From: Clostridia bacterium
Lineage (GTDB): Bacteria > Bacillota > Clostridia > Oscillospirales > SIG627
Length of the DNA stretch: 64,000 nt
Direction: 5' to 3'
Assembly: GCA_017440805.1 (NCBI GenBank)
Contig: JAFSGN010000022.1
Coordinates: 186,225 to 250,224 of the forward strand
Each line of letters starts with the position of its first letter. Position 1 is the first letter of the stretch. Below, piece by piece: positions 42,014 through 51,105 of the stretch. The translations under genes and the position numbers were made by a program. Under the pieces are notes generated by a model, which searched no databases, was not told where the DNA came from, and saw only the letters and a program-made list of their open reading frames with translations.

Positions 42014-43417
42014 TCAAGTCATTTTTTCTTTTAAAAATTGGATTTTTCTGTTCCTTTTTTCATTATTTTCTATATATTCCTTTGGATATTTACAATCAAA
42101 AAAACTTTCTGTTCTGTCTGTACTCTTACCGGAAGATACGATTTTGGTGGATGCACCTGCACCGAGTGCTATTGTTGAATTCAACTCACTCATCATACAG
42201 ATATTATACACACACTCAAATCCTTTTTTTGAATATCCGATATTTTCAAGACCGGAAACAGCATTTTTTTGCTTATATAAATAATATGGCACATAATCAT
42301 TATTATGACACATACTCTCTGAGAACTCAAGAAGTTTTGAAAGTTGCTCTTGTTTGCGGACAAAACCGTCCTCCCTCATATATGCCGAGTTTTTCACACA
42401 AAGAGTATGTATGGTAAGATTTTCGGGAGAAAGACTTATCACATCTTCAAGACTTTTCTCAAATGTATCATTTTCAAATCCCGCTATCAAATCCGTATTT
42501 ATACATGGCACACCCATACTCCTTGCCAGTCTGAAGGCTTTGTAGTAATTTTCCGCACTATGACACCGTCCTATGTTCTCAAGCACACTGTCATTTGTTG
42601 TCTGGGTGTTTATGCTGATGCGGTTTACACCGTACTGTAAAGCTGTTTCAAGTTTTTTTTCATTTATCGTATCAGGTCTTCCCGCTTCCAGAGTAAATTC
42701 AATCCCTTTTATATCAAAACAACTTTTCAAGGTTGCAAGAAGTCTTTCCAGTTGCACCTCGTCAAGTACGGTAGGAGTTCCGCCTCCGATATAAATGGTA
42801 TTAAGTTCAATATTCTTCATTACATCGGCAGTGTCTTTTATCTCTTTGCAAAGTGTATCAAGGTATTGAGGAAGAAGCCCGGAAAGAGAGGAATTTGCCG
42901 ATATAAACGAGCAGTATTTGCAGCGTGTGGGGCAAAACGGAATGGAAACATAAAGATTATAACTGTTTTTCGGAAGTTTCTGACCCACAGAATATTCATA
43001 ATCGCCTATCCGACTCACAAGTTGGGCTTTTTTATCTGATACAAGGTAATTTTCCTTGAGTATTTTTTCTCCGCAAAGTCCCGATTCCTTGAGATTGAGA
43101 TATAGCCGGACAGGTTTTACACCGTCTATTATACCCCATTCGGGATTAAAACCGCATATTTCACTTGCACAACGCCAGAATGCCCGTGCCGTACAGATAA
43201 TTTTTTGTTTTTCCGGCATAAGCGGAGAGTCAATCAATATGCTTTCATACACATCAACTTTCTTATTTCCGGCATCAAGAGACATCTTACATCCGTAATC
43301 GTCGTACTCCCAATCAAGTTTTGCCAAACCCTCATTCAAAAGGTCAAACATACGGGTGTTTCCCAGTGAAAAAGACATGGCGAGTTGTAAAATATGTTTA
43401 TATACCGTTTCCTTCAT
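42014..43417 (-). CDS. hemZ: Radical SAM coproporphyrinogen III oxidase-like protein HemZ
   Basis: A 467-residue radical SAM protein. An N-terminal HemZ-specific domain of about 150 residues precedes the radical SAM core with CPTRCKYC (cluster cysteines spaced CxxxCxxC) and the IYIGGGTPT motif of the HemN/HemW group. It is annotated HemZ by this two-part layout. No other haem genes are near, so haem synthesis is not proved; HemW-like roles in haem transfer are possible. The start is placed at the ATG 5 bases after the dtd stop; a TTG 12 bases upstream overlaps dtd. Confidence 0.85.
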   Translation of the reverse strand: MKETVYKHILQLAMSFSLGNTRMFDLLNEGLAKLDWEYDDYGCKMSLDAGNKKVDVYESILIDSPLMPEKQKIICTARAFWRCASEICGFNPEWGIIDGVKPVRLYLNLKESGLCGEKILKENYLVSDKKAQLVSRIGDYEYSVGQKLPKNSYNLYVSIPFCPTRCKYCSFISANSSLSGLLPQYLDTLCKEIKDTADVMKNIELNTIYIGGGTPTVLDEVQLERLLATLKSCFDIKGIEFTLEAGRPDTINEKKLETALQYGVNRISINTQTTNDSVLENIGRCHSAENYYKAFRLARSMGVPCINTDLIAGFENDTFEKSLEDVISLSPENLTIHTLCVKNSAYMREDGFVRKQEQLSKLLEFSESMCHNNDYVPYYLYKQKNAVSGLENIGYSKKGFECVYNICMMSELNSTIALGAGASTKIVSSGKSTDRTESFFDCKYPKEYIENNEKRNRKIQFLKEKMT

Positions 43418-43421
43418 AATG

Positions 43422-43877
43422 TCACGCAATTTCTGAACTTTCTATTATAAGTGTTACAGGTCCGTCAGCCACCATATCAATTTCCATATCCGCACCAAAA
43501 ACTCCGGTTTGTACTGTCTTGACCTCACTTTTCAGAAGTGAAACAAAATATTCATACAGTTCTCTGGCAATCCCCGGCTTTTCGGCTTTAAAAAAATCCG
43601 GTCTTCTTCCCTTCCGGCAGTCACCGTAAAGAGTAAAGTTTGACACAACCATTATTTCACCGTTTATTGCCAAATCGTTTATATTAAGATTCATTCTTCC
43701 GTCTTTATCTTCAAAAATACGCAGATTGACAATTTTGGATGCCAACTTTTCCGCATCCTTTTTTGTGTCCCCTGTGCATACTCCTAAAAGCACCAACAGA
43801 CCTTTACTTGTTTGAGAGTAATGCTCTCCGTCTGCCTTGAGAGAACATTCCTTTACCCGTTGCAATACTGCCTTCAT
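43422..43877 (-). CDS. dtd: D-aminoacyl-tRNA deacylase
   Basis: A 151-residue enzyme that frees D-amino acids and glycine from mischarged tRNA. The two active-site motifs are present: SNFTLYGD (family SQFTL) and DGPVTLIIE with the cross-subunit Gly-Pro. MKAVLQRVKECSLKADGE is the usual N-terminus. It lies between relA and hemZ, in the same relative place as in Bacillus (relA-dtd). Confidence 0.95.
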   Translation of the reverse strand: MKAVLQRVKECSLKADGEHYSQTSKGLLVLLGVCTGDTKKDAEKLASKIVNLRIFEDKDGRMNLNINDLAINGEIMVVSNFTLYGDCRKGRRPDFFKAEKPGIARELYEYFVSLLKSEVKTVQTGVFGADMEIDMVADGPVTLIIESSEIA

Positions 43878-43902
43878 TTTTTGTTCCTTTCACAGTATGG
43901 AT

Positions 43903-46104
43903 TTACATATATCCTCTTGATACCTCTATTATATCGTCAAGTTTTTTTAATCTTGAAACTATAGAGTTAAAGTGTTCCGTATTTTTTGTTCGCACAACTA
44001 TGGCTATATTAACACTGTCGGTTTCCTCTTTGGCACGGGAATTTATAGACAAAATGCCTATATGCATTTCTGCAAGAACCGAGGAAATTTCCGCAAGAAG
44101 AGTTAATGAATTATGGGCATAAATATTAAGAAGTGCTTCAAAACTCGCCTCGGAACTATCGCTTGACTTACCTTCCCAATGTGCAGATATCCAACGGTCT
44201 GCGTTGGTAATATCCGACCTGCCGTGAATTACATTGGGACAGTCATTTTTATGAATGGATATACCATACCCTTTGGTAATAAAACCAACAATGGTGTCGC
44301 CGGGAAGCGGGTTGCAGCACTTTGCAAATTTAACCTGGCAATTGTCAATACTGTCAACAATAACCCGCTGGCTTTTACCTGTTTTTATACTCTGAGGTTT
44401 TTGTTCAATATTTGAAAACGGCTCTACAACCGCAGGAGGTATCACGACTCTCTCAAATTCATCACGAAGTTTCTTTGAAACTTTGCTCATCAAAAGTCCG
44501 CCGTAACCAATTGCATTATAAAAGTCATCTACATCATTGAAGCCTTGTCTTTTGGAAACATTGACAATAATTTCATTTTTTTGTGCTTCTGTAAACTGAA
44601 CATTATATCTTCTGAGTTCTTTTTCGGTTTCATTCCGTCCTACTTCGATGTTTTCTGTACGCTTTTCTTTTTTGAACCACTGACGGATTTTGTTTTTTGC
44701 TTCGCTTGTTTTTACCACCTTCAGCCAATCACGGTTAGGTCCTTTGGATGCCTGGGAAGTGAGTACAGCAACTATCTGCCCGTTCTGGAGAACGGTATCT
44801 ATAGGCGTAATCATACCGTTCACTTTGGCACCTACCATTTTATTTCCTATTTCCGAATGTATCGCATAGGCAAAATCAATGGCACAGGAACCGCTGGGCA
44901 AACTTATTACATCCCCCTTAGGTGTGAATACAAATGTTTCATCGCCAAAAAAGTCAGTTTTAAACGGTCTTAAAAACTCATCCGGCTCTGCGGAATCCTT
45001 TTCGGTTTCAATAAGAGTTCTTATCCATGCAAGTTTCTCGGCAATATTCTTTTTATCCGAAACACCATCTTTATACTTCCAGTGTGCCGCAATACCATAC
45101 TCTGCTATGCGGTGCATTTCCCATGTGCGTATCTGCACTTCAAAAGGTATTCCGTCCCTTCCGATAACCGTTGTATGCAAAGAACGATACATATTGGGCT
45201 TGGGGGTGGATATATAATCTTTAAATCTGCCCGGCATCGAATTGAACATCTCATGAATTATTCCCAGAACAGTGTAACACTCAAGTTCGGTATCAACCAG
45301 AATCCGTATGGCATAAAAGTCATATATTTCGTCAAAAGATTTATTCTGATTATACATTTTCCGATAAATGCTGTATATAGTTTTAACTCTGCCTTCCATG
45401 CCGAACTTTATGTGTTGTTCGTGCATTTTTTCAGAAAGCATATTTTGTGCCCGTTCCAGAAAATCCTTATTCATGCCGTATTTTTTTTCAATATCCTTTT
45501 TAACCTCATCTGTTCCGATTGGGTCAAGATACTGAATTGCCAACATTTCAAGTTCCTGCTTTATCTTCTGTATACCGAGGCGGTGTGCCAAAGGAGCGTA
45601 AACATGCATTGTTTCAAGCGCAATAGTCCTCTGCTTTGCCTCTGTATGCGAATTAAGTGTCCGCATATTGTGAAGTCTGTCACAAAGTTTTATAAATATT
45701 ACTCTTAAATCTTTAGACATTGCAAGAAACATTTTACGCAGATTTTCAATATGTTCCTCTTCCTTGTCATCAAAAGGAATGGAAACAAGTTTTGTAAGTC
45801 CGTCAACAAGTTCTGCCACTTCACTTCCGAACTTTTTCCGTATAATATCAATGTCAACCTTGTCACCGCAGTCTTCCAGTGTGTCATGCAGAAGTGCTGC
45901 GCAAATAGAGTCGGTGTCCAGTTGCAGTCCCGCTACTATTTCTGCAACCGCAACCGGATGCATAATATACGGTTCTCCGGATTTTCTGAATTGACCTTCA
46001 TGAAGAAGTTTGGCATACTCGTACGCCTTCATTATTTTCTCAAAATCGTAACTGTAACCTGTAGCAGCAAGTCTTGACATCAATTTGGAAATGTCATTTC
46101 CCAT
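43903..46104 (-). CDS. relA: Bifunctional (p)ppGpp synthetase/hydrolase RelA/SpoT
   Basis: A 733-residue Rel protein that makes and degrades (p)ppGpp, the stringent-response alarmone. The HD hydrolase domain has His49 and His73-Asp74 (LLHDTLED). The synthetase domain has the RFKDYISTPKPNMYRSLHT region. TGS (around TPKGDVISLPSGSCAIDFAYAIH), a zinc-finger-like CCNPLPGDTIVGF segment and a C-terminal ACT domain follow. The hydrolase site looks intact. The ATG at 46104 is chosen because AGAGGTG lies 6 bases before it. Confidence 0.95.
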   Translation of the reverse strand: MGNDISKLMSRLAATGYSYDFEKIMKAYEYAKLLHEGQFRKSGEPYIMHPVAVAEIVAGLQLDTDSICAALLHDTLEDCGDKVDIDIIRKKFGSEVAELVDGLTKLVSIPFDDKEEEHIENLRKMFLAMSKDLRVIFIKLCDRLHNMRTLNSHTEAKQRTIALETMHVYAPLAHRLGIQKIKQELEMLAIQYLDPIGTDEVKKDIEKKYGMNKDFLERAQNMLSEKMHEQHIKFGMEGRVKTIYSIYRKMYNQNKSFDEIYDFYAIRILVDTELECYTVLGIIHEMFNSMPGRFKDYISTPKPNMYRSLHTTVIGRDGIPFEVQIRTWEMHRIAEYGIAAHWKYKDGVSDKKNIAEKLAWIRTLIETEKDSAEPDEFLRPFKTDFFGDETFVFTPKGDVISLPSGSCAIDFAYAIHSEIGNKMVGAKVNGMITPIDTVLQNGQIVAVLTSQASKGPNRDWLKVVKTSEAKNKIRQWFKKEKRTENIEVGRNETEKELRRYNVQFTEAQKNEIIVNVSKRQGFNDVDDFYNAIGYGGLLMSKVSKKLRDEFERVVIPPAVVEPFSNIEQKPQSIKTGKSQRVIVDSIDNCQVKFAKCCNPLPGDTIVGFITKGYGISIHKNDCPNVIHGRSDITNADRWISAHWEGKSSDSSEASFEALLNIYAHNSLTLLAEISSVLAEMHIGILSINSRAKEETDSVNIAIVVRTKNTEHFNSIVSRLKKLDDIIEVSRGYM

Positions 46105-46115
46105 CACATACACCT

Positions 46116-48254
46116 CTATTCTATGTGTGTATAAACTGCACGCGATTTAAGTGAGCGCAGCAACATGGAGTTTTCAAGCGGATTTTTCGCAGCATAAGGG
46201 TTAACTTTCACCCTTCTTATTTCCGGATTTGCATTATCTTCAGTGTAACCAATTATATTAAGTTCTTTAAAAACATCAAAAATAATAAAGAGTTTATGCA
46301 AATCAAACCGTTTCGGTCTTTTCTGGGAAAGTTGACGGCAAAGTTGGATTAAATCTATTGTACTTTCGCAGGTTTCTCCGTTTTTGCAAATCACGGCATA
46401 GACTTCTTTGAATTCATCTCTGGATGGTATAACAGACGCACTGACAGGTGCATCGGGATTATTTTTGCATTCAAGATATGACTTGATTTTAAATGAAAAA
46501 TAATCTGTCAAATCTGAAGAAATCCGTATGTCCCGTATTACAAACTGCAACTGTTTCTGATTTCTGAAATTATTCACATCGAGATTACATGCAATATCTA
46601 TTTTATCGTCAATATAATATTTCAATGAAGTTGCAGGCATACCAAAAAATAATGCATTTATTGTAATATTGCCGTTTTGGAGTAACAATTTTGTGTGCTT
46701 GTTTTCAGCCAGGGGTGTAACAGACAAAATTGTTGACCCCGCAAAATAAAAAAGCGGAACAGGATTTGCACAACCGTAAGGTTCGAGAAAATTTATTTCA
46801 TCCATTGTTTTGAAATTGACATCTTCGCTTTTTATTTCGCAATCAAGAACTATGGATTTATTCAGCATTTCGGTTGTAAGTTTTTCCCGGGCATAATCGT
46901 TTATCTTCTTTTTAAACGCATCAAGATTTGCTTTTTCGATGGAAAGACCTGCAGCAAGTTCATGTCCGCCGTATTTCAAAAGAAGTTCTGAACAATGTGC
47001 AAGTGCCAGATTCAGGTCAAGCCCCTTTATGCTTCTTCCCGAACCCTTTCCGATATCCTCTCCTCCCTCATATCCCTCGTTTTTAAACGAAATAAGAATT
47101 GACGGCAAATTATACCGTTCTGTTATTCGTGAGGAAACAATACCTATTACCCCATGATGCCATGTATCATCATCAAGTATTATGACTCTGTCATTCTCAA
47201 AATCATGTTCCGCTTCAATTTTGGCAATGGCACTTTCAATAATATCGTTTTCAACAAGTTGCCTTTGTTTGTTTGTAGCACAAAGTTCTATAGCAATATG
47301 TCTTGCGGCAGTCATATCCTCTGCCAGAAACATTTCCACCGCTCTTATGGCATTTCCCATCCGTCCTGCCGCGTTTATACGGGGGGCAATAATAAATCCT
47401 ATTGCCGCAGAAGTAATTTTACGGCTTTTGTCTTTGACACCCGACTCCTCTATAAGTGCTTTAAGTCCCCAGTTGGATGTATGTTCAATATGTTCAAGAC
47501 CCGTATCTACAATAACACGGTTTTCACTCATAACAGGCATAACATCCGCAATAGTGCCTATTGCAACAAGGTCACTGTATTCATCACATATTTTATTAAT
47601 GCTTTCCAATTCGCTTCGGGCAAAAAACACTTCGTCTATTGCACATATAAGTTTAAAAACAACTCCAACACCTGCAAGTTCTTTAAAAGGATAGTTACAA
47701 TCGTGACGCTTGGGATTTATAACCGCAGATGCTTTCGGAAGAATTTCGCGGCACTCATGATGGTCTGTGACAACAACATCAACACCGCATTCAGCAGCAT
47801 AATCAACCTCTTCCAGCGCTGTAATACCGGTATCTACCGTAATAATCAATTTACCTTTGCTTTCGGCAAATTCTTTTATTATTCCCTTGTTCAGTCCGTA
47901 CCCCTCTCCAGTTCTTGAGGGAATATAGTATTCTGCAATACCGCCTATGGAGCGTATATATTTGTAAAGAACGGTAGTGGATGTAACCCCATCAACATCA
48001 TAGTCACCGTAAACCATAATTTTTTGTCTTCCGTTTACAGCGGCAATTATGCGTTCTACCGCCAGATTCATATCCTTCATCAAAAACGCACTGAAAAAAC
48101 TGTTATATCGTTTGTTCAGAAATCTTTGTGCCTCGTCACAAGACTTTATCCCCCGATTTGCAAGGATTACTGCGGTAGTATGCTGAAGTCCCATTCTGTT
48201 TTTAAGTTCATCAACCAATTCTTTATCGTATTCTCTTATAATCCAGTTTTTCAT
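46116..48254 (-). CDS. recJ: Single-strand-specific exonuclease RecJ
   Basis: A 712-residue 5'-to-3' ssDNA exonuclease of the DHH family. The metal-binding DYDVDG lies at residues 84-89, and VVTDHHE near 160 and GRMG (within NAAGRMGNA) near 300 follow in order. DHHA1 (GGHELAAGLSI) and an OB-fold are seen, then a C-terminal extension of about 130 residues found in Firmicutes. CGGAGG precedes the start. It is the first gene of the unit that runs through relA, dtd, hemZ, the kinase, the flippase and mazG, with gaps of at most 30 bases. Confidence 0.94.
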   Translation of the reverse strand: MKNWIIREYDKELVDELKNRMGLQHTTAVILANRGIKSCDEAQRFLNKRYNSFFSAFLMKDMNLAVERIIAAVNGRQKIMVYGDYDVDGVTSTTVLYKYIRSIGGIAEYYIPSRTGEGYGLNKGIIKEFAESKGKLIITVDTGITALEEVDYAAECGVDVVVTDHHECREILPKASAVINPKRHDCNYPFKELAGVGVVFKLICAIDEVFFARSELESINKICDEYSDLVAIGTIADVMPVMSENRVIVDTGLEHIEHTSNWGLKALIEESGVKDKSRKITSAAIGFIIAPRINAAGRMGNAIRAVEMFLAEDMTAARHIAIELCATNKQRQLVENDIIESAIAKIEAEHDFENDRVIILDDDTWHHGVIGIVSSRITERYNLPSILISFKNEGYEGGEDIGKGSGRSIKGLDLNLALAHCSELLLKYGGHELAAGLSIEKANLDAFKKKINDYAREKLTTEMLNKSIVLDCEIKSEDVNFKTMDEINFLEPYGCANPVPLFYFAGSTILSVTPLAENKHTKLLLQNGNITINALFFGMPATSLKYYIDDKIDIACNLDVNNFRNQKQLQFVIRDIRISSDLTDYFSFKIKSYLECKNNPDAPVSASVIPSRDEFKEVYAVICKNGETCESTIDLIQLCRQLSQKRPKRFDLHKLFIIFDVFKELNIIGYTEDNANPEIRRVKVNPYAAKNPLENSMLLRSLKSRAVYTHIE

Positions 48255-48443
48255 TTAATGCCTCCGCAATATTACCATATATAATCAATATGCGTAACAT
48301 TTACATACTTATATTAATATTATATTATACAATATTTTACCGGAAATTACAAGTCCGCCACGCCATAAAAACATACACCAAAAGAAATTTACATAAAAAT
48401 TTACAATATTTATTCTTTATTTTTTGATTTTACAAAATACCAA

Positions 48444-48472
48444 TTGACTTTTATTTGATAGTGTTATATAAT
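48444..48472 (+). promoter_or_regulatory. Sigma-A promoter of the zinc-ribbon gene
   Basis: TTGACT and TATAAT with a 17-base spacer, 41 bases before the start codon. The rest of the gap to recJ is A+T-rich without other visible features. Confidence 0.78.
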
Positions 48473-48513
48473 TTAAGTGTATAAAGTATGATATCAAACG
48501 GAGGTAGTATTTC

Positions 48514-48885
48514 ATGGATGATTTTGCAAAAAAACTGAACGATTTTGGTCAATCTGCGTTAAAAGGTGCAAAAAAGTTAAAAGATGTTGCCGCTGTGGGA
48601 ATTGATATTGCCGCAGAAGAAAGCCAACTCAAAGACTACTATGTAAAATTAGGTAAGTTATATTACAGACACCATGCGCAAAATCCCGACTCAGAAATGT
48701 CCGAACTTTGCCGCATAATATCAAACTCCGAGGAAAAACTTTGCAAAATGAGAAAACAACTTTCTTCGCTGAAAGGCACAGAAATATGTGACGGTTGCGG
48801 TAAAGAAATAAAAAGTGATTTAGTGTTCTGTCCGTATTGCGGAAAAGAAACAGTCGTAAAAAATGAAATTGATGATATAGAATAA
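48514..48885 (+). CDS. Zinc-ribbon protein with helical N-terminus
   Basis: A 123-residue protein. The first 85 or so residues are charged and probably helical (MDDFAKKLNDFGQSALKGAKKLKD, then a coiled stretch around SEEKLCKMRKQLSSLK). The end is one zinc ribbon with four cysteines, CDGCGKEIKSDLVFCPYCGKE. There is no signal peptide. The role is unknown; zinc-ribbon proteins of this size are common in Clostridia. The HAD gene starts 30 bases downstream. Confidence 0.8.
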   Translation: MDDFAKKLNDFGQSALKGAKKLKDVAAVGIDIAAEESQLKDYYVKLGKLYYRHHAQNPDSEMSELCRIISNSEEKLCKMRKQLSSLKGTEICDGCGKEIKSDLVFCPYCGKETVVKNEIDDIE

Positions 48886-48915
48886 TAATAATAATAATAT
48901 CGGAAGGACTTCAAA

Positions 48916-49722
48916 ATGGGATATTTAGACCAACTTATAACCACAGATACATCTGCGATAAAATCAAAAAAAGGCTTTATCTGCGATATGGATGGTGTTA
49001 TATATCACGGAAACAAACTTCTGGACGGTGTTCCGGAATTCTTAGACTGGCTCAACAAGGAAGGAAAAAACTTTCTTTTTCTGACAAACAGCAGTGAGCG
49101 TTCGCCTTCTGAACTTTCGGCAAAGTTAAAACGCCTTGGACTTGATATATCTTCCGACCATTTTTATACAAGTGCACTGGCAACTGCTTCCTTTCTCGCC
49201 TCTCAATGCCCGGGAGGAAGTGCCTATGTAATCGGAGAACCTGGATTGGTTTATGCACTGTATGAAGCAGGTATAAGCATGAATGACTATAATCCCGACT
49301 ATGTTGTAATCGGTGAAAGTCGTTCATACAACTTTGAGAAAATTGAAATTGCTATTCGTCTTGTAAATAAGGGTGCAAGGCTTATCGGAACAAACACAGA
49401 CCTTACAGGACCTATTGAAAACGGTATTGCCCCCGCTTGTCGTGCACTCATCTCCCCGATTGAACTGGCAACTCAGCGCGAAGCATATTTTGTCGGTAAA
49501 CCAAATCCCCTTATAATGCGTTCCGCTATGAAAAAACTTGGAACTCACCGTGCCGATACCGTTGTTGTAGGCGACAGGATGGACACCGATATTCTTTCGG
49601 GCGTTCAGACTGAAATTGATACTGTTCTTGTTCTCTCGGGTGTCACAGGGGAAAAAGAATTGCGTGAAAAAGCATACCGTCCCACATACATACTGAACGG
49701 TGTGGGAGATATTCCGAGATAA
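48916..49722 (+). CDS. HAD-IIA family phosphatase (NagD-like)
   Basis: A 268-residue haloacid dehalogenase-type hydrolase. Motif I is CDMDGVIYHG with the nucleophilic Asp near residue 24; motif II is FLTNSSERSP; motif III/IV is VGKPNPLIMRSAM and VVGDRMDTDI with the Mg-binding Asp. The cap inserts between motifs II and III, which defines the IIA class. Relatives dephosphorylate nucleotides and small phosphates. It is in one unit with the zinc-ribbon gene. Confidence 0.9.
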   Translation: MGYLDQLITTDTSAIKSKKGFICDMDGVIYHGNKLLDGVPEFLDWLNKEGKNFLFLTNSSERSPSELSAKLKRLGLDISSDHFYTSALATASFLASQCPGGSAYVIGEPGLVYALYEAGISMNDYNPDYVVIGESRSYNFEKIEIAIRLVNKGARLIGTNTDLTGPIENGIAPACRALISPIELATQREAYFVGKPNPLIMRSAMKKLGTHRADTVVVGDRMDTDILSGVQTEIDTVLVLSGVTGEKELREKAYRPTYILNGVGDIPR

Positions 49723-49781
49723 AATATCAGTGAATAGTTTGCGGTATAACTATATTACAAAGATGTACTGTATTTTTACAA

Positions 49782-49822
49782 CAAATGACCTCCGAAAGAT
49801 TATTCTTGTCGGAGGTCATTTT
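49782..49822. terminator. Bidirectional terminator between the HAD and DUF5050 genes
   Basis: AAATGACCTCCGA and TCGGAGGTCATTT pair around 13 bases, with T and A runs on the two sides; the flanking genes converge. Confidence 0.88.
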
Positions 49823-49826
49823 TCTT

Positions 49827-50987
49827 TCATTTCAATACACTTTTTTCCAGGGATTCAACATCAATTAAGCAAAAAACAGGGGCGTCATAATAATTTTCAA
49901 AAAAATAAATTTTCCGGTTTATAACAGACATTCCGTAGATTGAACCCTCCGATATAATAAGGCGGGTTTCACCTCCGTTGAGGTTATATTCATACAGGGA
50001 TATTGTTTCTGCAGGGTCATTTTCAGATGCAGGGGAAACCAACATAGCGTAATAAATATATCCGTCGGTAACATTTATTCTGCGGCAAGTCTGATGTTCC
50101 TCAAATTGAATGACAGTCCGCGTTTCCAGTCCGTCAAAATCACAACTTACTATCCGGTTTTCCGGTGAATCATAATAATAAACGCGACGGTCATATATGT
50201 TTATATAGTTTAAATCGTCTGAATAGTCACTGATAATCACATTATCTCCCAGACTGCTCATGCAGTGAACAGTATGGTCGGAATATTTGTAATAGAAAAT
50301 ATTTTCACCCTCTGCTCCAACAAGCGAAACACCCCAATCTTCAGGGGCATCCAGCAAAACCTCAAATTCTGTCTGGTCGGGCTTCATACGATATATTTTC
50401 CCATTACATTCATAAATCATAAAACCGTGGGCAAAATATATGGAATTTACAAATATATTGGTATCTTCGGGCAAATTATCATGCAAAAGTATTTCGTTTC
50501 CCGTTTGGGTATCAAATTCCAACAAATGCCGTCCTCCGCCGCTGCCGCTTGAATAATACAGTTTATTATCATACATAAACATATCAATGGTGGCAAAATA
50601 CGGTTCAAAAACTGTCTCCGTCTCTCCGGTAAAATCGCTTTTTATCTTACATATTCTGTGATGTCCGCCCATAAATTCATCTGTCGGGTCGACTACGAAT
50701 GTATCGTAGTAAATATAGTCTCCGCATAAAAGAGCAGAGGCGTTATTTATGAGATTGCCATTGCTGTTTACATAATATTCAACCTGTTTATTATCACTTT
50801 TGTTTTCCTCCGGTACAGGAGGATTGTCAACAATTTCATAATGCACTTCTTCTTTTTCGTCCTGCACGATTTCGGGAGTAATGTCAGGCACCGACACAAC
50901 CTCGTTTTGCGGAATGTTATCATCACTAACACATGAATATAACATTAGTGCCACTAAAATTATGCTGAATAAAAAAATTTTTTTCAT
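49827..50987 (-). CDS. DUF5050-type lipoprotein
   Basis: A 386-residue exported protein. The N-terminus MKKIFLFSIILVALMLYSC is a lipoprotein signal with the lipobox cysteine at residue 19. A Pro/Glu/Val-rich linker (about 25-70) follows and then repeats of a beta-propeller kind (GDYIYYDTFVV, DNKLYYSSGS, GENIFYYKYSD, DRRVYYYDSPEN, DGYIYYAMLVS, NRKIYFFENYY). These (N/D)xx(I/V)YY motifs are the DUF5050 signature. Function is unknown. The start at 50987 has GGAGG 9 bases before it. Confidence 0.82.
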   Translation of the reverse strand: MKKIFLFSIILVALMLYSCVSDDNIPQNEVVSVPDITPEIVQDEKEEVHYEIVDNPPVPEENKSDNKQVEYYVNSNGNLINNASALLCGDYIYYDTFVVDPTDEFMGGHHRICKIKSDFTGETETVFEPYFATIDMFMYDNKLYYSSGSGGGRHLLEFDTQTGNEILLHDNLPEDTNIFVNSIYFAHGFMIYECNGKIYRMKPDQTEFEVLLDAPEDWGVSLVGAEGENIFYYKYSDHTVHCMSSLGDNVIISDYSDDLNYINIYDRRVYYYDSPENRIVSCDFDGLETRTVIQFEEHQTCRRINVTDGYIYYAMLVSPASENDPAETISLYEYNLNGGETRLIISEGSIYGMSVINRKIYFFENYYDAPVFCLIDVESLEKSVLK

Positions 50988-51063
50988 TATGTTTGCCTCC
51001 TTTTCTATATTTTTATCATATCCGAACGACATTTTCAATACAAAATTTGTAAATTATAAAAAA

Positions 51064-51093
51064 TCAAGGGTACCGAACGGTACCCTTAATTAT
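51064..51093 (-). terminator. Terminator of serCA
   Basis: AAGGGTACC and GGTACCCTT pair around GAAC; T-rich sequence follows on the minus strand. Confidence 0.82.
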
Positions 51094-51105
51094 CTTTAAA
51101 ACATC

